Assembly (NCBI GenBank): GCA_032622095.1
Contig: CP136061.1
Span: 254,213,582-254,277,581 of the forward strand
Direction of reading: 5' to 3'
Origin: Siphonodentalium dalli
Taxonomy: Eukaryota; Mollusca; Scaphopoda; Gadilida; Siphonodentaliidae
DNA: 64,000 nt
In this document: one piece after another, positions 47,236 to 60,400 of the stretch
Layout: each line of letters opens with the position of its first letter
Numbering within the stretch: the stretch's first letter is position 1
Position numbers and translations under genes: made by a program
The notes under the pieces: generated by a model
The model's database searches: none
The model's input: the letters and a program-made list of their open reading frames with translations, nothing else
Told to the model about the DNA's origin: nothing

Positions 47236-50200
47236 CTGTAATTAAAAAGAGTAATTTAACCAAATGTAGACTATATAGAAAATACCTACAGTTTTTGTTT
47301 GAATACCGAAATATCTCATGAGTGTCTGGAAAGAAATATCACGAGTGGCTACACTGAGCTGCGAGTGCAAATTCTATATTTCTTTCCAGACAAGAATGAG
47401 ATGTTTCAGGTACTCAAACAAAAACCTAGGTATTCATTTTATTATATGTGACCCGCCATATCAAAACCAGTCGGAAGTCGGGATTTTTTTACCCTGTGCC
47501 AATGCATTCTCTTATAATATGCGAGTCAACCATAGGTCGTCTCGCATATATAAGAGAATACATTGGCCTAACAATTTTTTACAATTTTAATAATGTTTTC
47601 TTGTATTCTTTAACAATTTTATAATTTCACCCATACAGAGCCCCAGACAAACATGAGCAGACAACACTCTTCTATATGCTTCTATATATGTGTGGGGCTC
47701 CCTGCAGGGTAATGGATGTTTTTATATTTTATGTCCTAAAAATTGTAAGAAACATTTATTTAAAAAATTGTTAAGCCAATGCATTCTCTTATATATGCGA
47801 GGCGACCTATGGTCGACTCGCATATATAAGAGAATGCATTGGCACAGGGTAAAGAAATCCCGACTTCCGACTGGATTTGATATGGCGGGTCACATATGCA
47901 CCTTATTAATGCTCAAAGTTGCTAAATTATGGGGCATTTTTACTTGCAACAGTACAGCAAATTAAACAATACTCGGAAAAATACTAATAATCATAAGTGC
48001 AAAATTACCTAGATAAAGGAACAAGACTCATGCAAAGAAATGAAACACGGAAATCGAAACTAACAAGTCTCAGTGTCATCACAGATGAAATATATAAATC
48101 CCACTGCATGGTGCATAATCAGTTGCAGCTAGCCAATCAAAAAATGCCGACGACACTTGATGAATCAATAATTAGATGTAAAGATTGTCTGTTTCAACTT
48201 TACGCGCCTGTGATTTGTTTCGGAAAGCTTTTTGCTTGTTTTACTTCTGCCTTCTATTTATGGTGGTTCCCGTATGAAATGACGGATTAAAGAAAATGTT
48301 CATTTGAGACTATAGATACTTTCCAGAAGATGAGGCCTCAGCAGAATAAGGTTGCCAGAGGTTGAATTTGTTGATACTAGCGCGCCGTGCGGGATAGCGT
48401 CACTAAATTCACCCTCTAGGGACTTCATTCTGCAAATGACAGACACACTATTTCAAGGCTTTCCACAGAGCCTTGTACCCCATTAAGCCAATATAAATAA
48501 ATTTCTCGATTTACATCCAACTTTTTCAGAAAAATGGGGCGGGAGGGCAAATTTTATTTTTTATATTTTGTTTCCTTAACATAAATGATCATGGTCAGTT
48601 CTAGATATTGAAGCGGTACCCTATTAAAAATACAAGGTGATTTAGATTGTCAATTTAATAAAAGATAGACTGATTAATGGGTCATCGAAATGTAATTTGA
48701 CAGTTAAGACATGAGAATTTTTTTTACATAAAAAATATCCAAATTAAAAAAAAAAAATTGAGGAGGGGACTAAAAATAGAGTCAGGAGGGGATGTAATCT
48801 AGCAATTTTGTTTATATTGGCCTTAATGAATTGGGGTTTGATTAATACAATTAACATGAATTATTTAAGCTAAACTTACCCTGGAAATCCTTTCTGGGAG
48901 TGTATAAGTTTCAGGGCATCAATAATGTTGCCCTTGGCCAATGGGGTGCCTTTCTGAAATATAAAACAAGAGGTTGCACCTCAAATGTGACCCGCCATAT
49001 CAAATCCAGTCGTAAGTCGGAATTTTTTTACCCTGTGCCAATGCATTCTCTTATATATGCGAGTCGACCATAGGTCGCCTCGCATATATAAGAGAATGCA
49101 TTGGCCTAACAATTTTTTATCATTTTTTAAAAATAAATGTTTCTTACAATTTTTAGGACATAAAATAAAAAACATCCATTACCCTGCAGGGAGCCCCACA
49201 CATATATAGAAGCATATAGAAGAGTGTCGTCTGCTCATGTTTGTCTGGGGCTCTGTATGGGTGAAATTATAAAATTGTTAAAGAATACAAGAACAAATTA
49301 TTAAAATTGTAAAAAATTGTTAGGCCTATGGTCGACTCGCATATATAAGAGAATGCATTGGCACAGGGTAAAAAAATTCCGACTTACGACTGGATTTGAT
49401 ATGGCGGGTCACATTTGGGGTGCCTTTCTGAAATATAAAACAAGAGGTTGCACCTCGTGTGCTGCCAAATTGAACCATGGAGATGGGCACAATGGAACCC
49501 AAATTAAACTACAGTAATGCCCTAAGTAATCAACTCTTTAAACACAGCAGAATTATGGGTAACTTTTCAGGATTTAGTCGGAAATATGGCTTGTTGCCAT
49601 TCATCGGAAAGCTCTTGGGGAGAGCTTTCCGATAAATGGCAACAAGCCATATTTCCGACTAAATCCTGAAAAGTTACCCATAATTCTGCTGTGTTAAAGG
49701 AGTCGATTACTTAGGGCATTACTGTAAAAGGTCGCTGACCAACATGTCCCCCGATGTAGGTGGCAGGTTTGAAGGATTTATGGGTATCAGATCCCTATAC
49801 TACAAACGGATTACACCAATATGATACAAACTGCATATTCTCTAAATATGTTGCACATCTTCAATGTGTCAAGAAAGGGTCAATAACTCTAAAATAAAAA
49901 ACAAAACATTTATATGTTGAAAAATGGCAATAACTCCACCAAAATAACTCTGACTGAACTCAAAATCGTAGGTGCGCAGACTCCAATGCTGGTTGACATC
50001 TGTGCCACATTTTTAAAAATTGACCAGAAAATGACAGAATACAAAGCTCCGGACACACAGATGGACGTTATACCAATGGTAGGGTGTTTAAGGGCTTTAT
50101 AGTTCACGTTCTTAGTGTCAGTCCATATTAATGAGGCATCAAAAGAGCACCGAACGACAAGGGTCCTCTGACGTAATGTCGGGGGACAATAAAGCATAAG

Positions 50201-53200
50201 GATAAATAACTCAACAGCACTTCATTGAAATCAAGCCTGAGTTTAGTGTGCCTGTCATTTGCGGGATGAGGTCCCCAGAGGGTGAATTTAGTGATTCTAT
50301 CGCGCACAGCGGGCTAGCATCACCAAATTCACCCTCTGGGGACCTCATTCTGCATGGCATCATCTGCTATGGGATACATAGACTAAGATTGAAGTTCCCA
50401 AATGGTGAATATTGTGATGTACACCCATTGGGAACCTCAATTATACAATGTGTCGTCTGCCAATTTGGGGATATAGAGAAACTAAACCAAAACAGAAATA
50501 GAATATTTGTGAAGAAGATTCTATAGAAATTAGATAATAAAGAAACTTTCCAGAGAAGATGAGGCCTAAGCTGAATGAGGTCCCCAGAGGGTGAATTTAG
50601 TGATGCTAGCCTGCTATGCAGGAGAGCATCACTAAATTCAACCTCTGCAAATGACAGGCATACTAAACTCAGGCTTGAGTGTATTGGCAATTTCATCATG
50701 GAGCCTGGACAAAAGGAGAAGAAAATCGGAGGATCCTCATTTAAATAATACAGCCATGTGGTAAGAGTTACTTTTGCGCTTAAACCGTGTTATCTCGATG
50801 GGCCTTTGTATGAATCATATCATGTATTTATCATTATTTCAAAAGATAACACCTCTTTGCATTCACATTTTGTGGACTTTTCGCCTACAGAGACTGTTCT
50901 GTTTTCGTGCCATATTTCGCCAGGAACGATAACTCCTAATACATCATTATAACTGGTGAAGCGCACATACATAAAAATGTACAAAATATCAAACGATCGA
51001 CCTGCATATGTTGCTAAAACACTCTATTATACCAAATTTCATTCAGACCCAATAATTGTTAACCACAGCTGAGATATATGACTGGACGGACGGATGACAG
51101 ACGGACAAAGTCAATCAATCCCCCAATGTTCTTAGAATAGTCACCCAGGGGTATAATTAGGATATTGACAACAAGAATGTATGTCAGTAACAGTTAAACA
51201 ATAAAAATTACAATATTAAAGGTACTCAATCTGATGGTCCCCATATCATCAGATTCCAACAACAACAACATTTTTTGAAATGCCTCTTCAGTTAAATGCT
51301 AACTAGTCAACTCTAGTATAAAATTTCCCAAAACCTGTTATTTATCAACATTTTGGTCAAAAAAAATTTGCCGGTTTGTCAAATATCTGACATAAAAAAT
51401 CCACTTGATTTTAGAGTTACCATCTTCATCCGCAATTTGGTCCGAGAAAGTCTTCTCGTCGACTTTTTACTGGGCCACTAAATATTCCAGGTGGTGAAAA
51501 ATAATAGATTAAAAAAATTGATATCTGATATATATCTCTGAGCTTTGGTGGGTTCCTCGACTCTAATCAAATATTTTTTACCCACGAAGTCAAGGAAATA
51601 GTAATTTGCGAGCGTTAATCCAGATTATGCATCTTTAAAACCACTTGTTGTTTTACACGACTGATAACTGACCTCTGCAAGCATGATTCTTGTCTTCGCA
51701 ACATCAAGTGGAGTCGTAAACGCAGCAGCTATACCACCTATACAAAATATAAGTTAGAATCGTAATCACAGCAACTAGCTATACCACCTATACAAGAATA
51801 TAAATTAACATCGAGTGGCATCGTAATCGCAGCAGCTATACCACCTATACAAGAATATAAATTAACATCGATTAGAGTCGTAATTGCAGCAGCTATACCT
51901 CCTAAACAAGAATATAAATTAGCACCATGAGAATCTTATATTTAAAGTCGAACCGAATCTTGAAACCGAATCAGCATCTTTGTTTCAAATTGAACTGAAC
52001 CTTGACTGCCAAAACTGATTACCGACCACACCGTCCTGATAGTGGACAATTATAACAGTTAGGTAACTTAGTCGGCATATAGAAAAATTAGCACATTATT
52101 TGCATGGATATTTACAACATGGAACAGGTGAACGAATACTATGGAAAGACACTGGTAACACCATTTTTAAATATAAATAACAGACCGTTTCATAATATAT
52201 GTTATTAATTGGTTGTTTCCATATTGGCCGAGTTATGAGTCCGAGGTCTGTCGTATTGGCCTGAGGCCGCAGGCCGAAGGCTAATACGACAGACCGAGGC
52301 TATTAACTCGGCCAATGTGGAAACAACCAATTAATAAGTATTTTAATAATTAGCAACAATGGCAATAATTGTTTCACAGGATGAATATATTAACATAGAT
52401 ATACCATTGTGTGTTTTATTAAATTAACAATTATTCCAGCAATTTTTATTCTTGTGAACTTTGTGAAGAACTTGCAGCGATTTCACAGTGCTGTCAGTTT
52501 CCACTGGGAATGATATTGATACGGATACGTGTAGTTCATCCACGTACATGTATATTTACTCCCAAAAACAGTGACTGTCCGTAATTCATCCGAAATCAAC
52601 TGCAATCTATCTTCCGTCGACCCAATATTCTTTGCCGATCGATCTAATTAGGTATGATGTCAGTTACGTTACCTTGACTTATTGGCCGCGTTTTCTACTT
52701 ATTGGCCGACTTTTTGTTAATTATTGGCCGCGTTTTCTACTTATTGGCCGACTTTTTGTTACGTATGACACGGGCAGCGTTCTACTTATTGCGGCCGATA
52801 ACCTATAGCTAATTAATAATGTGTGCTTATTGTACGTCTGCATGTAGTGACTGACGATCACCTGGTGGTGTTATTTCTGCTCATTATCCGTGATTAAGTC
52901 AAAGTTTCGATACAAACCGAATCCCAGTCAAAGGTTTTGAATCAATGCGGCAGTTTCAAAGTGAATTGAACCTCAAACGGTTTGAAGGGACCTATTTGTG
53001 TCGTATATTTCGAGATAAATAAGCCAAACATAGTGCTACAATGAGTTATGATACATCAAATGTTGTCATCACCAAATTCACCCTCTGGGAACCTCATTCT
53101 ACTAAGGCCTCATCTGCTATGGTAGACCTAGGATGAGATTGAAGTTCCCCAGTTGAAGTTGGTGATGTTCAACCATTTGTCACCTAAATTATTCAATTTA

Positions 53201-56200
53201 TCTTCTGCAAATTAGAAGATACAGAAACTGAACAGAAGAGGAAAAGGTAGCTAAAAACAATGTTAATTTGAGACTATAGATATTTCCCAGAAGATGAGGC
53301 CTAAGCAGAATGAGGTCACTGGAGGGAGAATTTAGTGATGGTACCCTGCACATTGGGCTAGCATCACCAAATTCACCCTCTGGGGACATCATTCTGCAAA
53401 TGTCAGATGCACTGAATCCTGACTTGGGTCAAAAGACTCAAAAAACAAGTTTAAAACAAGAGTTATGCATCATAGATGCTGTGGTCGAGCTGTGACTTAA
53501 CCCTTTCATGGCTGCAGTTTCCTGCCAATGCATTCTCTTGTATATGTGACTCTCCCATAGGGTGCCTCGCTTATATAAGAGATTGGACTAACAATATTTA
53601 CCTTTACCTTGTAAGCCAAAGCATTCTCTTATATACTTGACTCTCCCATAGGGTGCCTCGCTTATATAAGAGATTGGACTAACAATATTTACCTTTCCCT
53701 TGTAAGCCAGTGCATTCTCTTATATATGTGAGTCTCCCATAGGGTGCCTCACTTATATAAGAGATTGGACTAACAATATTTACCTTTACCTTGTAAGCCA
53801 GAGCATTCTCTTATATATGTGAGTCTCCCATAGGGTGCCTCGCTTATACAAGAGATTGGACTGACAATATTTACCTTTACCTTGTAAGCCAGTGCATTCT
53901 CTTATATATGTGAGTCTCCCATAGGGTGCCTCGCTTATATAAGAGATTGGACTGACAATATTTACCTTTACCTTGTAAGCCAGTGAATTTTCTTATATAT
54001 GCAAAGCTCCATATGGGAGACTCACATATATAAGAGAATGCACTGGCACATGATCTTTAATGCTGCACCAGCACAGCTGCCATCATGAAAGAGTTAAGTG
54101 GTCATGATCCTCAAGGTTAAGAAAACTTGTGCTTGAGTAGAACCCACAAACCAAATTTGGTCGTCGCCTTCGATGTTATCATCATCAACATTACCATCTG
54201 CATCATCATAATCTTAATCAGCATTGTGGTAGTCGTCATCCTAATCATCATCACCATTGCCAAGTTGCATCGTTATCATCATCGTTGTATTCGAAGTCAT
54301 CATCATCATCACCATCATCGTCATAATCACCATCACCATTGTCAAACATCATATTTGAGTGCGAGCACTCATCTACATCATATTCACGCATTGTACAACT
54401 ATGTTTACTATATTTATATTTTTCTAGTTTACCCTGGCTCATTCTCTGTTCATATTAACTATTTTTGTATCATTACTAGTATTTATAACTCTTCAGTAAA
54501 TGGAGGAAATTAAAGATATAATAATAATTACCACTATAAGACATTCGATAAGCAATCCTGGAAACATATTATAAAGTCCGTAAAAATAAATTTGGAGAGA
54601 ACTCATCTAAAAGTTCATCGATGGAAACCATGAAGCAAATTTGTCCAGAACTGGATTAATTCTGTTGTGTTTATCGCACTTTTGTCACGAGATAGACACT
54701 AAGGAAACAACCCAGGAGGCATAACTCCTGAAAACGAGAGGCCGATCACGATCGGCAGATGTTTAACCCATACCTTGGCGATAGCGATCTTTTTATGAGT
54801 GCAAGAATTTCAACAATTCACAGCGTACTATTATTTATTAGTTTCATAGTGGAATCAGACATATTGAGCAACTTGCTCATTTAAACACAATAGGAAGATG
54901 GATATGACATTCGATTTCAACCTATTCGGTCACTCCAACAGAGATACATGTATGTGTGATAGATTGATAAAGATAATTATACCCAAACACAGTCAGACAG
55001 ATGCACCATAGCTGTTAAAGATATAATTGTTACAATATTAACATCATAATAAGTTATATAACTCTATTTATTTAATTCTTACAATGGAACCTGAGTCATA
55101 ACAGATTATGTTGTTGTGTTAGCTGCATAGTAAAAGTTATGGGATGATTGAGATTAGAGACCAACAAACACCTGAACATCTATATAAGTGAGGGGTGTAT
55201 AGACCTTGATATTAAATATGATTGATAATGGTTGGATATAAAATATTTTAATACAGAATTATCAGATAACTAAAGGAGAGATATGAGAAGGGTCAAATTG
55301 AAAATATTAGAGTCATAACATTGGATCGCGTACAGTATACATGTACCTATGGTTAATTTTATTCTAAGCTGATCATTGGAAAGATACAATGTCTGTAACA
55401 GCAGAAATATTATTAAATATTGGGTTAATATTCTCAAAACCATTCAATCAATACCAAAATCTATACACATGAAGAATGTATCACAATCAACCTGAATGAG
55501 ATTATAAAAGTGATTGGGTGAAAAATATTTGACCAAAAAGTCAGCTTCAAGAATACCAGAACCATTATTATTATCCTGCAGCCCAAATGCAATAGAGGGA
55601 ATTTCAAAATAAGATATATCCTCGAATGATGAATATTCAATTGGTGGCTTATAATTAATAGAAATTCTTAGTGAACATGGCCTAAGGCGAAAGAGATAAT
55701 TTAAAATCTGCGTATCAGATATGATGTGTCTATGGAATAGGTTAATTTTAATCCTGAAATACATGCAAGTGAAAAGTGGATCACGATCAACCTGGACATA
55801 GAATAGGAGAATGAACATATGATGTGTGGAGAGTGTTAATCATTTTCAATGACATCATATGATGGAACTAATGTGTGGATAAATTGTTTTCTCAAGATAA
55901 GACAACAGTGTCTCTGTAAACAACAATTCTCTAAACAGCCATGCTCCAGAAAATCCTTCACATGGACAATGGACTATTTGTATTAATGCCATGAACATGT
56001 TTCAACAGGTTGGGTTAAATTACTATTGCACACAAACTGGAGTAAAGTATCATCAATCACTTAAATTTTACAGCTCTGGGAACAGCAGTGGTTTAGCAAA
56101 GAGTATCCAGTGTCATTTTCTGATCCCAATAAAGCAGATTACTGTGTAAAGTTGTTTGTCTTAAATTCTCACAGGGCATATACAATAGGTAGTAAATTAC

Positions 56201-57409
56201 TTGAATTATAAAGGGCCATAACTCTGTTAAAATATATCGGATCAAACCCAAATTTGAACTTGATCTGTATTTCGGGGTGAGGACCACATGTACCAAATTT
56301 GGTGTAGATCAGATGAAAAATGTTTTGAGTTCTAAGTAAACATAAGTTTGAAAAGGGTTAATTAAACGATACCAAAAACCATACAGATAAAGAACGTGCT
56401 AAGAAAAACCTTGGTAAGAAATATGAGGCATATCAGAAGAAAACAGTTTGACTTAGATGGATCAGATAGCATTTGTGTGCAGGGTTAATTATTTTCTAAA
56501 CCGATCAACCGATCGATACCAAAAACTATACAGGTGAGGGGTGTGTCATTATAAACCTACATATCAAATATGAAAACAATCGGACAAAAAATAATTTGGT
56601 TACAGCATCGGATAGCTCATGCCTATGTGCGGATGCAAAGTGTTAATAATTTCTAAACCGATCAACCGATCGATACCAAAAACTATACAGGTGAGGAGTG
56701 TGTCATCATAAACATGGGAGTAAAAAATAACTCTAATTCCCATAATACAGATTTACTGCTCTCAGAGCTAAACTGATACCACTGGTAATTAATTGTAGAC
56801 TGCTATGGTTATCTGTTCAATTCTTAGTTGAAAAAGGGCCATAACTCTGGTATAAAATGTTGGATATAACCCATATTCAAACTCGATCTGTATTTTGAGT
56901 TGAGAAACTCGCATACCAAATTTGGTTCTGATCAGATAAAAAAAAAATTTGAGTTATGGCAGCATGCATGAATTCTAAGTCGAAAAAGGGCCATAACTCC
57001 ATTGAAAAATATCGGATCAAACCCATATTCGAACTCGATCTGTATTTTGGTCCGAGAAACTTGCATACCAAATTTGATTCTGATCAGATAAAATTTTTTT
57101 GAGTTATGGTAGCATGCATGAATTCTAAGTCGAAAAAGGGCCATAACTCCGTGAAAAAAACTCGGATCGAACCCATATTCGAACTCGATCTGTATTTGGT
57201 GCTGACAAATTCATATACAAAATTTGTTTTTGAGTTATGGTAGCATGCATGAATTCTAAGTCGAAAAAGGACCATAACTCCGTGAAAAAAACTCGGATCG
57301 AACCCATATTCGAACTCGATCTGTATTTGGTGCTGACAAATTCATATACAAAATTTGGTTCCGATCAGATATAAAATGTTCGAGTTATCGCACCATGCGT
57401 AAAGTGTCT

Positions 57410-57459
<50 letters not shown>

Positions 57460-60400
57460 GGACGGACGGACGGACTAACGACGAGTGGTCAATCCGGGCA
57501 ACGACACTATGTTTACCATACTATGGTATGGGTAAACATAAAAAATGCGGGCAGGAATTATTATAGAACTCATTCAAGAGATTCATACCTGCTACAGCAC
57601 CGCATGCAGCTGATTGCCATGCCGACAGGGGAGACGACTGCTGGGCTTGCCATGATGACTGTAAATAAAATGATAATGAATAGCTTTAATTTCATCTTTT
57701 TGTTCTTCATGTATTTATGAAGACATGAATTTCTGGTTTTTAACCCTTTGAGTGCCAGGGGCCGATCTCATCGGCCCTAAACCTACAAAATAAGTCTGTT
57801 AAAGAATATAAGAATAAATTATTAAAATTGTAAAAAAAAAAAAAAAAAAAAAAATGTTAGGCCAATGCATTCTCTTATATATGGGAGGCGACCTATGGTC
57901 GACTCGCATATATAAGAGAATGCATTGGCACAGGGTATATGGGTTGATACAAAAATCGACCTGGCACTCAAAGGGTTAAGATATATTGTGACGTGCAATT
58001 GAACATGTCTGCACAGTGCCCCAAACACCAAGTATAATAATAACAGATTTGAGAGACAATTATTGAACTTGAGAACTTGACCATCCAGGCAGATTAGGTT
58101 TCAAAGTACAGTAATGCCCTAAATAATCGACTCCTTAAGCACAGCAGAATTTTGGGTAATTTTTCAGGATTTAGTCGGAAATATGGCTTGTTGCCATACT
58201 TCGGAAAGCTCTCAGTGAGAGATACCTTCCCAGTCCAGAAAATGTAGGGAGAACTTTGTAAGGCAAAAGAAAGACTATGTTGCCGCTAACGGAGAGAAAA
58301 AAATTAGGGTGGGTAGGTAGGGATTTTTTTTTTTATATATTTTTTATCCACCTGCAGAAATATTGAACTAACTCGACCAAATGACATAAAATGCCAACTC
58401 ATGTTGTGGGGAAAGTATTACTTGATCAACACAGTGGAAATATACTTTAAGATTGAATAAAAGAAAAAAACTTCCTTTATGCTTAAGTGTGTGATTTGTT
58501 ATTCACATATAACATTTTCATTATTTTCGCTATATTACTTGGTATGGAATTAATGTCACTAATGCATTATGAGAACTTTACCCATAATACTGCCTTTACA
58601 CCAGTACTTGTATGATGACGACAGAACATAAATAGTCTAACTAAAAAGATAAAGTGATCTTCCAAACTATCGAACGTCTTGATTGACTTATTCCACCGAC
58701 TATTTAGAGACTATATACATGTATATATATATATATATATATATCTATATATGTACTGCAATGGATGATAGCCAATAAAACTTCAAATAACCATCATAAC
58801 ATGGCCAATATACATTGCTTGTCAAACTGTATTGCGCTCCAGTTTGCGTTCCCGAATTTGGTTTTTATACCTTTTCTTTTATCAAACTATAAAATACATA
58901 TAATAATTTACACAATAAACTTGGGAGTTTTGACAGCCTGTGGTGACAATATAGCTGATAGTTATCATTGCCTATGGTCTTTTGTTGAATACCCACACAT
59001 ACACTGGTGTATTTAACTCCTATGAGATATTTGAAAAATAACTAATTTCCGTGTGACAGTTTCCTATTTTCGTGTTACTGATTTTTTTTCAATAAGCCGA
59101 TGCCTGAGAATAAGTCAAAACTTTGCTCACCTCCAGGTATCCCCATATTGGGAACTGGATCATAGAGAAGGGTACCTCTCTAATATATGCTCACCTTCAG
59201 ATACTCCCATATTGGGAACTGGATCATAGAGAAGGGTACCTCTCTAAACACGGTACTCAAGTATCCTCTATAAAGGCCAGATAAACCCTGCAATAAAAAA
59301 GGTCAATGACACTGTTGTTCATGCTAACACTGGCAAATTTAAAGGCCTTCAAGACAATCCCAAGGAGAATAGAAATACCGCCGATCAAATAATAATTATC
59401 AACAAGAGAGAATGTCATGTATAGCACCTAAACGTATATTTGCTTCTGATGGTGTCAATTGTAACTATATTGCCCATACTTCTGCTGCAACAGTTCTGAC
59501 AGAATTCTAGGAGTAGAGAATATATATATATACATGTTACAGTTAAAATGTATAATCAGTTATTATGTATAATAACTGACCATTTCAGTTATTATGTATA
59601 ATAACGTATTCCTTCAAGTATTTTGTTAACTATAATGCATGAAATGTTCAGTTATTATGCGCATATTTGACATATTAACAGGAAAAATAGATAGTCATTA
59701 CACATTGGAAAATGTACAGTCGCAGATAGAAATATTACTCATTTGATATTATCAGGGAGAAATTTTCCTCAATTTGACATAGATAATAAAGACATAGAAT
59801 CTTACAAATTTATTCAACTTTTTCTTCTCAAATACAAATTTCAGTTAAAATATCTAAATAATAGCTTACAATTTCTGTTATTATATATAAATAACTGTAC
59901 ATTTCAGGTATTAAACCTATAATAGCTGATGAAAGCAGGAAATATACAAAATAACTGAAAATTTTAATTAATATATACACAGAACGACACGATGTGTAAA
60001 TGGGTTTGTCGATACGGCACTCGTGCTGTCGCGGAAGGATAGAACGAGAGGCCGTATCGACAAACCCATTTACACATCGTGTCGTTCTGTGTTTATTACA
60101 CGCTTCGCTTCCTAGATCTGTGCATTAAAAATACAGGCTTAGAAGGTTTATTTAGGCACATAGAGGGCGTGTTTTATCATGTGAGATGATGCTTTTATTT
60201 TATAGTTCCGGTTTCATGGTTGAGGCGAACGTCATGTATGTCATTAACATCAACGAGACGCGTATGGAACGTACGTATTTGTAAATATGGAACAGCAGTA
60301 ACACTGTACTTCTGGGAACAAGCGTGTAATAAATAGATAGAACAGCAATAGTGTCTGGATTTTGACGAAATTATCGCACAAGATTTGTTGGCGTTCCGTT

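Noticed and set aside
50758-50952. 64-codon plus-strand frame as an exon
   Set aside because: It lies antisense within a carrier-gene intron and has no conserved motif or convincing splice pair.
54127-54513. His-rich 128-codon frame
   Set aside because: It is the translation of a degenerate (ATC)n microsatellite; no start context or homology.
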